From Clostridiales bacterium (lineage in GTDB: Bacteria; Bacillota; Clostridia; Oscillospirales; JAAYOS01), in NCBI GenBank assembly GCA_012521525.1, contig JAAYMG010000232.1, positions 1-9,485 of the forward strand: a stretch of 9,485 bases of DNA. Direction: 5' to 3'. The position numbers and the translations under genes are program-made. A model generated the notes under the pieces. The model was not told where the DNA came from, made no database searches, and saw only the letters and a list, made by a program, of their open reading frames with translations. Of this stretch, positions 1 through 6,733 are shown piece after piece. The number at the start of each line of letters is the position of its first letter. Positions within the stretch are counted from its first letter, which is position 1.

Positions 1-121
1 CTTCTAAACCTTGTCCTCGCTCCATCTTGCTGTAATTATATACCAGAAGCATATAATTATCTATAATACTGGCATTGTTAGTGCATAATAATGTGCTTTG
101 CCCTATGATCGTATAGTTCAT
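1..121 (-). CDS. Possible 5' part of an unrecognised gene running off the left edge
   Basis: An ATG at 121-119 opens 40 codons with no stop before the window ends. The translation begins MNYTIIGQSTLLC and is asparagine-, tyrosine- and leucine-rich, unlike the neighbouring proteins. I do not recognise a family. The ribosome binding site is poor (only a GAGAG about 12 bases upstream). An open frame of this length could arise by chance, although the AT-rich composition makes that less likely. If real, it would lie downstream of the nitroreductase on the same strand, beyond the hairpin at 145-177. Low confidence. Confidence 0.25.
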   Translation of the reverse strand, partial: MNYTIIGQSTLLCTNNASIIDNYMLLVYNYSKMERGQGLE

Positions 122-144
122 CAACCGTTACTCTCAAAGGACTT

Positions 145-177
145 GCCCCCGATTTTCCGCTTATGGATATCGGGGGC
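145..177. terminator. GC-rich hairpin, possible terminator
   Basis: GCCCCCGAT (145-153) pairs perfectly with ATCGGGGGC (169-177), giving a 9-bp stem around 15 bases that can form a further short TCC/GGA stem. It lies 54 bases beyond the nitroreductase stop on the minus strand. Neither side has a good U-tract: the plus side has only TTT and the minus side none. It may terminate a plus-strand gene from outside the window, protect the 3' end of the nitroreductase mRNA, or act as a leader structure for the possible gene at the left edge. Confidence 0.4.
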
Positions 178-230
178 TTTGATCGATCAAAAGACAAGGC
201 AATTAATGTTGGAGTCTATGCAGTAAAATA

Positions 231-806
231 TCATATCCACTCAGTTACTTCATCTATGCTTTTTCTCGGCCTCATTGGCGGGGTTTCACCTGTGTAGCCC
301 AACGCCAGCGCGGCAACCATCTGATAGTCTTTCTTGAACCATTCGCACAGCTCTCTGTATGCGAAAATTATGTCGCAGATCCACAACGAACCGAGTCCGA
401 GGTCGGTGGCAGCCAATATCATATTCTGGATCGCCGCTCCGACGGACTGGACATCGACCAATTCTGTGGACTGCTGCAGGATCGTTTTCTCCTGCCATGG
501 GTGGGTCCCATACGGGTTGAATATAAAAATTATGACAGGGGCCTGTTCCATAATCGCTGCTGTGTACTCTGCACTGCCCACTTCCTTATACTGGGCTTTG
601 AAATCGCGGATACCCTGTTTCATGACCCGGATCATTTCGAGCCGTTTGTCACCTGTCACGACTACGAACTCCCATGGCTGTTTGTTTTTGCCCGACGGTG
701 CTTTGATGCCTGCCTCTATGATGGTACGGATGACTTCTTCGCTCACCGGCTCATTCCTGTAACTGCGTATGCTCCTTCTGTTATTGATCGCCTGCATTAC
801 CTCCAT
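231..806 (-). CDS. Nitroreductase family FMN-dependent oxidoreductase
   Basis: A 191-residue flavoprotein of the nitroreductase superfamily. These cytosolic enzymes use FMN and NAD(P)H to reduce nitro compounds, quinones or other electrophiles; the substrate here cannot be read from sequence. Family landmarks are the N-terminal RRSIRSY (residues 10-16), whose arginines contact the FMN phosphate, the APSGKNKQPWEF block (36-47), the central QSVGAAIQNMILAATDLGLG segment typical of the dimer and FMN site, and the C-terminal GYTGETPPMRPRKSIDEV. Length is normal for the small single-domain type. The ATG at 806 has an excellent GAGGAGG seven bases upstream and gives the usual family N-terminus (MEVMQAI), so it is preferred over the Met four codons in. 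A 40-codon ORF ends 13 bases before this start, and both are probably transcribed from the promoter near 978-1006. The physiological role is unknown. Confidence 0.95.
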   Translation of the reverse strand: MEVMQAINNRRSIRSYRNEPVSEEVIRTIIEAGIKAPSGKNKQPWEFVVVTGDKRLEMIRVMKQGIRDFKAQYKEVGSAEYTAAIMEQAPVIIFIFNPYGTHPWQEKTILQQSTELVDVQSVGAAIQNMILAATDLGLGSLWICDIIFAYRELCEWFKKDYQMVAALALGYTGETPPMRPRKSIDEVTEWI

Positions 807-819
807 GAGTATTCCTCCT

Positions 820-942
820 CTATTTGCTTTCCCCGGGATAGTCAGTCATTGATTTGATCATTAGTGATACTGCAACTGCTGATCCAAGCAACCGCTTTTC
901 ATCTGAACGGTTATATGTATCACTGTTTTCGAGTGTTGCCAT
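820..942 (-). CDS. Unrecognised 40-residue small ORF upstream of the nitroreductase
   Basis: ATG at 942-940 to TAG at 822-820. The protein starts MATLENSDTYNRSDEK, continues with a mildly hydrophobic stretch LLGSAVAVSLMI (18-29) and ends TDYPGESK. I recognise no family. The stop lies directly in front of the GAGGAGG site of the nitroreductase, so the two would form a bicistronic unit with possible translational coupling. The candidate promoter at 978-1006 would start the transcript about 30 bases before this ATG, which suits this ORF better than a 165-base leader for the nitroreductase alone. Against it, the bases upstream of the ATG are A-rich with no clear Shine-Dalgarno, and an in-frame TGA lies just upstream, so no longer form exists. 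It could be a small protein, a leader peptide or chance. Confidence 0.4.
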   Translation of the reverse strand: MATLENSDTYNRSDEKRLLGSAVAVSLMIKSMTDYPGESK

Positions 943-970
943 GTATTTTTTCTTTGAAAATCAGGATGTC

Positions 971-997
971 TGACACAATATTATTGCGATATTGTCA
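971..997. promoter_or_regulatory. Inverted repeat over the nitroreductase promoter, possible operator
   Basis: ACAATAT (975-981) and ATATTGT (989-995) form a perfect 7-bp inverted repeat with a 7-base spacer. TGA/TCA flanks (971-973 and 995-997) extend the symmetry with a small bulge. It lies between, and partly over, the -35 and -10 of the candidate minus-strand promoter, where repressors commonly bind, and about 20 bases from the plus-strand promoter. It does not match a regulator consensus I can name with confidence. No regulator gene is adjacent. Confidence 0.35.
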
Positions 998-1006
998 ACA
1001 TGTCAA
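978..1006 (-). promoter_or_regulatory. Candidate promoter for the small ORF and nitroreductase
   Basis: On the minus strand a perfect TTGACA (1006-1001) is followed after 17 bases by TAATAT (983-978), a 4-of-6 match to the -10 consensus. A second TTGACA (998-993) has no suitable -10. Transcription would begin near 971. The -35 lies only nine bases from the plus-strand -35 at 1016, so the two promoters are back to back. Confidence 0.45.
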
Positions 1007-1015
1007 GCGCCGCCC

Positions 1016-1044
1016 TTGAAAATGACCCGTCAACCTAATATTAT
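1016..1044 (+). promoter_or_regulatory. Candidate promoter for the kinase pair
   Basis: TTGAAA (1016-1021), a 17-base spacer and TATTAT (1039-1044) form a good sigma-A-type promoter on the plus strand. The start point would be near 1051, giving a leader of about 43 bases to the ATG at 1094. It most likely drives the acetate-kinase-like gene and the glycerate kinase behind it. Confidence 0.55.
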
Positions 1045-1093
1045 AGTGTAAAGCATACCAATGGACATCCCTGGAAATATAGGAGATTTGATT

Positions 1094-2281
1094 ATGAAAG
1101 TACTTATATGCAATGCGGGCAGCACATCACTCAAGTTCAAGCTATATGACATGCCGGGTGAAAATATCCTGGCCGTGTCCAGGATAGAACGGGTCGGCAG
1201 CAAGGACGACGCCACGTTTTACTTTTCAAACAACCTCAATCATCTTGAAGTCAGGAAGGATAAGCTGGCCATACCCGATTATCTGTCCGGCATACGCCTT
1301 TTCATCGAATATCTGACGACCGGCCCCACCGCGGCTATTGCCGATATCAGCGAGGTGGAACGGGTCGGGTTCAAGGCGACCCTTTCAAAAGGCTACTTTG
1401 GAGTCCACGAAATAACGGACGACGTATTGAAGGGTATGCGGGACTGGATTTGGCTTGCAAGGCTCCACAACACCGCATATCTCGATACTATCGATGCAAT
1501 GCGCAGGCTTCTTCCCGACGCGATTTTTGTCGGGGCCTTCGAAACTGCCCTGCACAGAGATATCCCTCTCGAGCGGAAACTCTTCGGACTCCCCTATGAG
1601 TGGTATGAGAAATACGGCGTACAGCGTCTCGGATATCACAGTGCCTCGCACGGTTACATCGCGGACGTGCTTAGCCGGAAGCAGAGAGAGTATAAGGCGA
1701 TATCCTGTCACCTTGGGGGCAGCTGCTCACTTTGTGCGCTGGAAAACGGCAAAAGCGTAAACACAAGTTTCGGCATGTCCCTTCAGACCGGTATCCTGCA
1801 TGCGAACCGGGTGGGAAATATGGACGGAGATCTGTTCCTGTTCCTGAGAAGCGAAGGGCTGTCCGAGGAAGAGATCATTGAAGGGATGTACAGTAAAGGC
1901 GGACTTTATGGCATATCCGGTGTCAGCAACGACCTCAGATATATCGGGGAGGCCGCAAACCAGGGAAATAAGCGCGCAATGCTGGCTATTGATATGTTCG
2001 TCGAATCGATCATCCACTATATCGGTGCGTTCTATCTCAACCTTAACGGGCTTGATTACCTGGTATTCACGGGCGGGATAGGTGAAAACTCCGCGCTGAT
2101 ACGCAGCCTCGTTTGCGAAAAGCTGAAGATAATCGGAGTCGAGATAGACAATGAACTGAACAAGTCACCCGGCGAAACAGGCATTATTTCCGCGCCCGGG
2201 TCAAAAGTGACCGTGATGGCAATACCGACTGATGAAGAGTTAGGCATAGCAAGGCGCACCTATGAGTATGTAAGATCATAA
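1094..2281 (+). CDS. Divergent acetate/propionate kinase family protein
   Basis: A 395-residue member of the ASKHA-fold acetate kinase family, which classically interconverts acetate plus ATP with acetyl phosphate. Length and fold landmarks fit: the phosphate-binding N-terminus NAGSTSLKFKLYDM (7-20, keeping N7, S10, S12 and K14), GYHSASHGY (180-188), CHLGG (205-209), GLYGISGVSNDLR (270-282), FTGGIGENSALIR (325-337) and IPTDEELGIAR (377-387). Several active-site positions have changed. The usual HRVVHGG loop reads FKATLSKG, putting K94 where the substrate arginine (R91 of the Methanosarcina enzyme) is expected. The catalytic DTAFH reads ETALH, so Asp becomes E150. HLGNG is HLGGS. The second catalytic arginine (R239) and the C-terminal glutamate (381/382) remain. 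The start at 1094 has AGGAG eight bases upstream and gives the canonical N-terminus; the in-frame ATG at 1061 adds 11 unmatched residues. Glycerate kinase follows after 28 bases. It may act on another carboxylate or have weak acetate kinase activity. Confidence 0.85.
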   Translation: MKVLICNAGSTSLKFKLYDMPGENILAVSRIERVGSKDDATFYFSNNLNHLEVRKDKLAIPDYLSGIRLFIEYLTTGPTAAIADISEVERVGFKATLSKGYFGVHEITDDVLKGMRDWIWLARLHNTAYLDTIDAMRRLLPDAIFVGAFETALHRDIPLERKLFGLPYEWYEKYGVQRLGYHSASHGYIADVLSRKQREYKAISCHLGGSCSLCALENGKSVNTSFGMSLQTGILHANRVGNMDGDLFLFLRSEGLSEEEIIEGMYSKGGLYGISGVSNDLRYIGEAANQGNKRAMLAIDMFVESIIHYIGAFYLNLNGLDYLVFTGGIGENSALIRSLVCEKLKIIGVEIDNELNKSPGETGIISAPGSKVTVMAIPTDEELGIARRTYEYVRS

Positions 2282-2309
2282 TGTTGGCTCTGGGAAAAGA
2301 GATGGTATT

Positions 2310-3437
2310 ATGAAGAATATTATCCTTGCACCGGATTCATTCAAGGGAACGATGAGCTCTTCCAGGATCTGCGGGATAATGGAAGAAGTCCTCGTACGAT
2401 ACTTCCCTGACGCCGTGATCCGAAAGATACCCGTAGCGGATGGCGGAGAAGGTACGGTTGAGTGTTTCAGGGAAGCCGTGGGCGGAACAGAGGTCAGGCT
2501 GAAAGTCTCCGGGCCTTATTTTGAAGAAATCGAAGCTGCATATGCCGTATTGCCGGACGGCTCCACTGCCGTTATTGAGCTTGCAGCCGCTGCGGGTCTT
2601 CCTCTGGTGGGCGAGAACAGGAATCCGCTTCTCACGACCACTTTTGGTGTCGGACAGATGATCAGGCACGCCCTGGAAAACGGGTGCAAAAACATAGTCC
2701 TGGGACTTGGAGGAAGCTCCACTAACGACTGCGGTACCGGAATGGCAGCCGCCCTGGGCGTCAGGTTTCTGGACGAAAAGGGCGAAGCCTTTGTGCCTGT
2801 CGGGGGGACTCTCGACAGGATAAAGGACATAGACATGTCCTGCAGGGCAAAAGAATTGGACGGCTGCAAACTGACCGTCATGTGTGATGTGGACAATCCG
2901 CTGTGCGGGATCAACGGTGCAGCGTATGTCTATGGCCCGCAAAAAGGCGCCGACGAGGAAACGGTAATTGTGCTTGATAAAAACCTTGAATACCTTTCCG
3001 GCCTTATCAGGGAAAAACTTCACACTGATTTGGCTCAAATGCCCGGCGCCGGGGCGGCAGGCGGGGCAGGTGCAGGTGTCGTGGCTTTTCTCGGAGGAGA
3101 GTTGAAACCGGGCATCGAAACCGTTCTGGACGTTGTGGGGTTTGACAGCTTGCTGGAAAACGCCGATCTGGTCTTCACGGGAGAAGGAAAAATAGACCGT
3201 CAAAGCTTGCGGGGAAAAGTAGTTGCCGGTGTCGCAAAAAGGGCCAAACTAAAAGGTGTTCCGGTCATTGTGGTCGTAGGAGATATCGGCGATGAAATAG
3301 ACGAAGTATACCGGCTCGGTGTCACGGCTGTTGTCAGCATAAACCGCGTTGCGGTCCCCTTTGAAACGGCAAAGCACAGGAGCGAAAGCGATCTGAGGCT
3401 TACCATGCACGACATTGCAAGATTGCTGATGCTATGA
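2310..3437 (+). CDS. garK: Glycerate kinase (GarK/GlxK family)
   Basis: A 375-residue glycerate kinase of the GarK/GlxK type, which phosphorylates D-glycerate with ATP, generally to 2-phosphoglycerate, feeding glyoxylate-, tartronate- or serine-derived carbon into glycolysis. Diagnostic blocks are APDSFKGTMSS (7-17), IPVADGGEGTVE (40-51), GLGGSSTNDCGTGMAAALG near 132-150, CDVDNPLCGINGAAYVYGPQ around 192-211, the glycine-rich GAGAAGGAGAGVVAF and FTGEGKIDRQSLRGK near 290-304. Length is full and no motif is missing. It lies 28 bases behind the acetate-kinase-like gene with no terminator between, so the two are probably one operon. The ribosome binding site is modest (GAGATGG a few bases upstream). 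Family assignment is firm. The symbol garK rather than glxK is a convention, and the link to a pathway is inferred, since no glyoxylate carboligase or tartronate semialdehyde reductase is in view. Confidence 0.96.
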   Translation: MKNIILAPDSFKGTMSSSRICGIMEEVLVRYFPDAVIRKIPVADGGEGTVECFREAVGGTEVRLKVSGPYFEEIEAAYAVLPDGSTAVIELAAAAGLPLVGENRNPLLTTTFGVGQMIRHALENGCKNIVLGLGGSSTNDCGTGMAAALGVRFLDEKGEAFVPVGGTLDRIKDIDMSCRAKELDGCKLTVMCDVDNPLCGINGAAYVYGPQKGADEETVIVLDKNLEYLSGLIREKLHTDLAQMPGAGAAGGAGAGVVAFLGGELKPGIETVLDVVGFDSLLENADLVFTGEGKIDRQSLRGKVVAGVAKRAKLKGVPVIVVVGDIGDEIDEVYRLGVTAVVSINRVAVPFETAKHRSESDLRLTMHDIARLLML

Positions 3438-3663
3438 CATGCAATCAAAGATGTAGCTTTTTATGGTGTCATCTGCAGTCCGAAAATGCCCGGGGCTGAC
3501 ATTGTCCTTCCAATATTTCATAGCAACGGTGTTGAAGATACATAAAAAAGGCAGAAAGACCCTATGCCGGGAAAGAACCAAAGAACAAGTGTTGCATCTT
3601 CTGAACCGGGAGCGTTGATGCAGTACTCAAAAACAATGACCTTATATAAGGGGGTAGGATTTC

Positions 3664-4077
3664 ATGTGGCTCGTCTTCGCGATATTGTCTGCAGTGTTCG
3701 CAGCACTCACTTCAATACTGGCAAAAGTCGGGATCGAAGGAGTAAACTCAAATCTTGCTACGGCGCTGAGGACAGCGGTCGTATTGATCATGGCATGGGC
3801 AATGGTCTTTCTGACAAACGCGCAGTCGGGACTCTCGGAGATCAGCAAAAAGAGCTGGATCTTTCTGATCCTTTCGGGCCTGGCGACCGGTGCGTCATGG
3901 TTATGCTATTACAGGGCACTTCAGATCGGAGACGCTTCAAAGGTCGTACCTATCGATAAGCTCAGCGTAGTTATCACGATCATACTGGCATTTGTAATAC
4001 TCCGCGAGCAATTTACGGTCAAATCGATAATAGGATGCATCCTGATAGGAGCAGGCACATTACTCATGGTGCTGTAA
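3664..4077 (+). CDS. Single-domain EamA-family transporter
   Basis: A 137-residue membrane protein with five hydrophobic segments at about residues 1-22, 31-50, 66-86, 97-113 and 120-137. This is one EamA repeat rather than the usual ten-helix two-repeat permease. Typical features are the N-terminal WLVFAILSAVFAALTSILAK, the GLATGASWLCYYRALQIGDA segment and the final GCILIGAGTLLMVL. Single-repeat members are a known class and must dimerise to form a transport path. The DMT superfamily exports metabolites, amino acids or drugs, and no substrate can be assigned here. The start is supported by AAGGGGG (3648-3654), nine bases before the ATG. It lies 226 bases beyond the glycerate kinase. I saw no convincing promoter in that gap, so read-through from the kinases is possible but not shown. 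A probable terminator follows at 4100-4140. Confidence 0.9.
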   Translation: MWLVFAILSAVFAALTSILAKVGIEGVNSNLATALRTAVVLIMAWAMVFLTNAQSGLSEISKKSWIFLILSGLATGASWLCYYRALQIGDASKVVPIDKLSVVITIILAFVILREQFTVKSIIGCILIGAGTLLMVL

Positions 4078-4099
4078 AGTGTCGGATCAGCATTATAAA

Positions 4100-4140
4100 G
4101 CCGCCCCGGATCACATCCAGAATGGCGGCATCTTGTTTTT
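4100..4140 (+). terminator. Probable intrinsic terminator after the EamA gene
   Basis: GCCGCC (4100-4105) pairs with GGCGGC (4124-4129). Inside, GGAT (4108-4111) can pair with ATCC (4115-4118). The stem is followed by ATCTTGTTTTT on the plus strand. It begins 22 bases after the EamA stop. The U-tract is interrupted, so efficiency may be moderate. Confidence 0.5.
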
Positions 4141-4160
4141 ATTGGCAGTTCATTTATAAT
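4133..4160 (+). promoter_or_regulatory. Candidate promoter for the M29 aminopeptidase
   Basis: TTGTTT (4133-4138), a 16-base spacer and a perfect TATAAT (4155-4160) precede the aminopeptidase start by about 40 bases. The -35 overlaps the U-tract of the preceding terminator, giving a compact terminator-promoter junction. An alternative pairing is TTGGCA (4143-4148) with GATAAA (4166-4171) at 17 bases. Confidence 0.5.
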
Positions 4161-4200
4161 ATTATGATAAAATCCTGTTATAACGAACCGGAGGTAAGTC

Positions 4201-5430
4201 ATGAAGGAAAAACTGCAAAAATACGCAAGGCTCCTCATAGAGGTAGGCCTGAACATCCAAAAGGGTCAGAACCTGATAATATCGTCACCGATCGAGAGCG
4301 CTGAATTTGCTCGCATGTGCGCAGTCGCTGCATACAACGCAGGATGCAGAGAAGTTATCATGAACTGGAAGGACGACATATCTGACAGGATCAAATATCT
4401 GCATGCGGCCGATGATGTATTCGATACCTACCCCGAGTGGCGCAAAAACATGCTTACCGAGCATGTTAAAGGCGGTGGTGCGCTGCTGAACATATATGCT
4501 GCCGACCCTGAGAACCTTGTTGGCGTGGACCCCAACCGCCTGACTCGCTTTGAGAAGGTGACAGGCCAGGCTCTTGCAGAGTACAGGCAGTTGCAAATGA
4601 GCAGTGCAGTGCCCTGGTGCGTTGCTTCCGTTCCGATACCTTCCTGGGCTTCGAAAGTGTTTCCGCAAGCCGATCCCGAGGAAGCTACGGACTTGCTGTG
4701 GGACGCCATATTCAAGGCTGTCAGGATCTCGGACGAAACTGACGTGGTCGAAGAGTGGCGCAAACATATAGACAGGTTGACCGAGAGAAAAGATTACCTG
4801 AACCGGTTAAACCTTAAATCGCTCCACTACAAAAACTCCATCGGAACCGACCTGGTGGTTGAACTCCCGGAAGACCATGTCTGGGCTGCAGGTTCCGAAG
4901 TTGCAAAGACCGGTCAGGCATTTGTCCCCAACATGCCCACAGAAGAGATTTTCGGGGCGCCTAAGAAGGATGGAGTCAACGGTGTAGTGGTATCTTCAAG
5001 GCCTTTCGTAAAAGACGGCAACATCATCGAGAATTTCCGATTCACTCTGAAAGATGGCAAAATAGTAGACGTTCAGGCGGATAAGGGTGCTGATATCCTG
5101 AGAAATGCCATATCGGTGGATGAAGGGGCATCATATTTCGGAGAAGTTGCCCTTGTCCCGTGTGACTCTCCGATATCAAACATGAAGATCCTCTTCTACA
5201 ATACACTGTTTGACGAAAACGCCTCGTGCCACTTTGCGTTTGGCCAGGCATACCCGTCCAGCATCAAGGGCGGAGAGATGATGTCACAAGAGGAACTCAG
5301 ACTCCGCGGCCTGAATGACTCGATCACACATGAGGATTTCATGATCGGCACCGAGGACCTCTCAATAATCGGAACGACTCATGACGGGAAACAGGTTCCT
5401 ATATTCGTAGACGGCAACTTCGCTTTCTAG
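4201..5430 (+). CDS. M29 family aminopeptidase
   Basis: A 409-residue cytosolic metallo-aminopeptidase of MEROPS family M29 (thermophilic aminopeptidase, AmpS/PepS type), which removes N-terminal residues from peptides using two metal ions, usually Zn, Co or Mg. Full length for the family. The metal ligands and catalytic residues expected in the C-terminal half are present: E249 in NMPTEEIF, E315 in SYFGEVALV, H344 in NASCHFAFG, and H377 and D379 in ITHEDFMIG, with the terminal THDGKQVPIFVDGNF. The N-terminal domain carries the family opening KYARLLIEVGLNIQKGQNL. The ATG at 4201 has GGAGGT five bases upstream. It appears to be monocistronic, with its own promoter and a convergent neighbour (sfsA) downstream. 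It probably serves general peptide turnover; substrate range is not readable. Confidence 0.95.
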   Translation: MKEKLQKYARLLIEVGLNIQKGQNLIISSPIESAEFARMCAVAAYNAGCREVIMNWKDDISDRIKYLHAADDVFDTYPEWRKNMLTEHVKGGGALLNIYAADPENLVGVDPNRLTRFEKVTGQALAEYRQLQMSSAVPWCVASVPIPSWASKVFPQADPEEATDLLWDAIFKAVRISDETDVVEEWRKHIDRLTERKDYLNRLNLKSLHYKNSIGTDLVVELPEDHVWAAGSEVAKTGQAFVPNMPTEEIFGAPKKDGVNGVVVSSRPFVKDGNIIENFRFTLKDGKIVDVQADKGADILRNAISVDEGASYFGEVALVPCDSPISNMKILFYNTLFDENASCHFAFGQAYPSSIKGGEMMSQEELRLRGLNDSITHEDFMIGTEDLSIIGTTHDGKQVPIFVDGNFAF

Positions 5431-5531
5431 CCTTGCGCCAGTTGGCTTTTCTCCCCTTTTTGAGGAAAACCGAAATCATATCAGTGACGTATAGATTTTT
5501 TCTGAGTTAGCTTTACAGCAAAATCTCAGCT

Positions 5532-6215
5532 TTACTTTATAATAACAAAGTCTGCTATAGACAGCTCATCAGGCAAAACATTGCAGGGAAGATAAAGCAC
5601 CTTCACGCCCGCTTTCATCGCCTCGGTCAAAGCAATTCCAAACCCAGGGTGTGTGCTTACGTTTGGCAGCACTTCTCGCACACCGGGCATGGTGATGACG
5701 AATGCGATATAGCACTCATAGCCTTTTCCGGCAGCGTCGGCAAGCTCGTACAAATGCTTCACTCCGCGTTCCGTCGGAGCATCGGGAAAATATCCGATGC
5801 CGCCTGCTTCGAGCGTGCAGCCCTTGACCTCGATGAGAACCTTTCGCGGGCCGCATTCAAGATAAAAATCCATCCTGTGCTTTCCGTAAGCATATTCAGG
5901 CTTGAGATATGTGATGTTCTCAAAAGGGGCCGGCGATTTGCCCAGCCATTCCTTCATCGCCTGATTCGGTGCCTGACTGTCAATGTTGACCCAGCCAAGA
6001 CCCTTCTTGTATACCGCAATGAGATCGTATTGGGTTTTCCTCAAGGGATTTTCCGTCTTCACGATCGAAACATGGCAACCGTGCAGAAGCAGTTCTTTGC
6101 ATCGCCCGGTTGTTTTCACATGGACTGTTTCGACCTTGCCGTCCAGCTCGACATAAGCCACAAACCGGTTTGGACGGTCTATAAATCTGGCATATAAAAT
6201 GTTTTTATATTTCAT
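5532..6215 (-). CDS. sfsA: DNA/RNA nuclease SfsA
   Basis: A 227-residue SfsA protein, close to the usual 230. The family was named for sugar fermentation stimulation in E. coli and has an N-terminal OB-like part plus a PD-(D/E)XK nuclease core. Visible motifs are ENPLRKTQYDLIAV (55-68), VNIDSQAPNQAMKEWL (76-91), and the core D116 (KHRMDFYLE) with E129 and K131 (VLIEVKGCTLE). The family signature GYFPDAPTERGVKHLYEL (141-158) and the closing THPGFGIALTEAMKAGVKVL are also present, so the catalytic set looks intact. It is the last gene of the minus-strand run, 80 bases beyond the GNAT stop, with a weak GGAAA ribosome binding site. It may be cotranscribed with that run or have its own weak promoter. 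It converges on the aminopeptidase. I see no strong terminator in the 101-base gap. Confidence 0.95.
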   Translation of the reverse strand: MKYKNILYARFIDRPNRFVAYVELDGKVETVHVKTTGRCKELLLHGCHVSIVKTENPLRKTQYDLIAVYKKGLGWVNIDSQAPNQAMKEWLGKSPAPFENITYLKPEYAYGKHRMDFYLECGPRKVLIEVKGCTLEAGGIGYFPDAPTERGVKHLYELADAAGKGYECYIAFVITMPGVREVLPNVSTHPGFGIALTEAMKAGVKVLYLPCNVLPDELSIADFVIIK

Positions 6216-6295
6216 GTTTCCATTCTCTAAATAGCCTGTGTGCAGTTCCGGTTACAGAAAATCGACGTCAGCCTGGGCTGCGATCCTTGACCATT

Positions 6296-6712
6296 TTATA
6301 ATTGACCAACTCGATGCCGTTTCGAATAACCTTGTTTTTCAAAAAAGGGCTTAGCCGTAATAGACGCATAGGTCTCAAACCTCGATACACCTGCTTTTTG
6401 CGCAAGCAGCTCCAACTCTTTTACCAGAGCCGTCGCGATACCCCTGCGCTGATGATCTTTATGGACATAAAGCCTGTCCAGATAGCCGTTATGATCCATG
6501 TCGGCAAATCCAACGATTTCACCGTTTTCTTCCGCAACCAGTGTGTTATGCGATAAGAAGGAATTATTCCAGGCTTCCAGATCCACGATTCCCGTTGCCC
6601 ATGCGTTCAACTGTTTTTCCGTGTAATCCGCGGCATTGACCGTATGCACGGTATCATAAAACAGTCTGGCCAAAACAGCACAGTCGCCCGGTGTATATTT
6701 TCGTATTACCAT
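6296..6712 (-). CDS. GNAT acetyltransferase with a frameshifted C-terminus
   Basis: A 138-residue GNAT-fold N-acetyltransferase resembling the YafP-type group. It shows the N-terminal MVIRKYTPGDCAVLARLFYD, the subgroup motif AADYTEKQLNAWA (27-39), NTLVAEENGEIVGFADMD, and the acetyl-CoA pyrophosphate loop QRRGIA (88-93) within LYVHKDHQRRGIATALVKEL. KPFFEKQGY (121-129) is the usual last conserved block, but the frame then gives SKRHRVGQL and stops. A different frame from 6330 to 6268 reads VIRNGIELVNYKMVKDRSPG, which resembles the expected C-terminal beta-strand of the family (pattern ER.G..L.NY.M). A small deletion and frameshift near 6326-6332 therefore seems to have replaced the tail. The acetyl-CoA site is whole, so residual function cannot be excluded. 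It lies 21 bases behind CheX, with GAGG before its ATG. Substrate unknown. Confidence 0.85.
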   Translation of the reverse strand: MVIRKYTPGDCAVLARLFYDTVHTVNAADYTEKQLNAWATGIVDLEAWNNSFLSHNTLVAEENGEIVGFADMDHNGYLDRLYVHKDHQRRGIATALVKELELLAQKAGVSRFETYASITAKPFFEKQGYSKRHRVGQL

Positions 6713-6733
6713 AGCAGCCTCATGATTTCCGGA

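Noticed and set aside
1061..1093. Earlier in-frame ATG for the acetate-kinase-like gene
   Set aside because: The family N-terminus begins exactly at the 1094 ATG, which has an AGGAG at good spacing. The extra 11 residues match nothing, and the 1061 ATG has no ribosome binding site.
2337..3203. A 288-codon open frame on the minus strand
   Set aside because: It is antisense to glycerate kinase, whose motifs are all conserved in the plus frame. The antisense translation has no recognisable domain and reflects codon bias of the real gene.
3463..3615. A 50-codon plus-strand ORF (begins MVSSAVRKCPGL) between glycerate kinase and the EamA gene
   Set aside because: There is no Shine-Dalgarno before its ATG, its basic composition suggests nothing specific, and I recognise no family. 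It may be a gene remnant but cannot be supported.
3593..3622. TGCATC...GATGCA inverted repeat upstream of the EamA gene
   Set aside because: Six pairs around an 18-base loop with no adjacent promoter; easily chance.
4285..4767. Long minus-strand open frames inside the aminopeptidase gene
   Set aside because: They overlap the M29 coding frame fully and show no family resemblance.
5437..5529. Terminator between the aminopeptidase and sfsA
   Set aside because: GCCAGTTGGC with following T's has a stem of only three to four pairs, and CTGAG/CTCAG (5502-5529) is followed by A's on the minus strand. Neither is a convincing intrinsic terminator.
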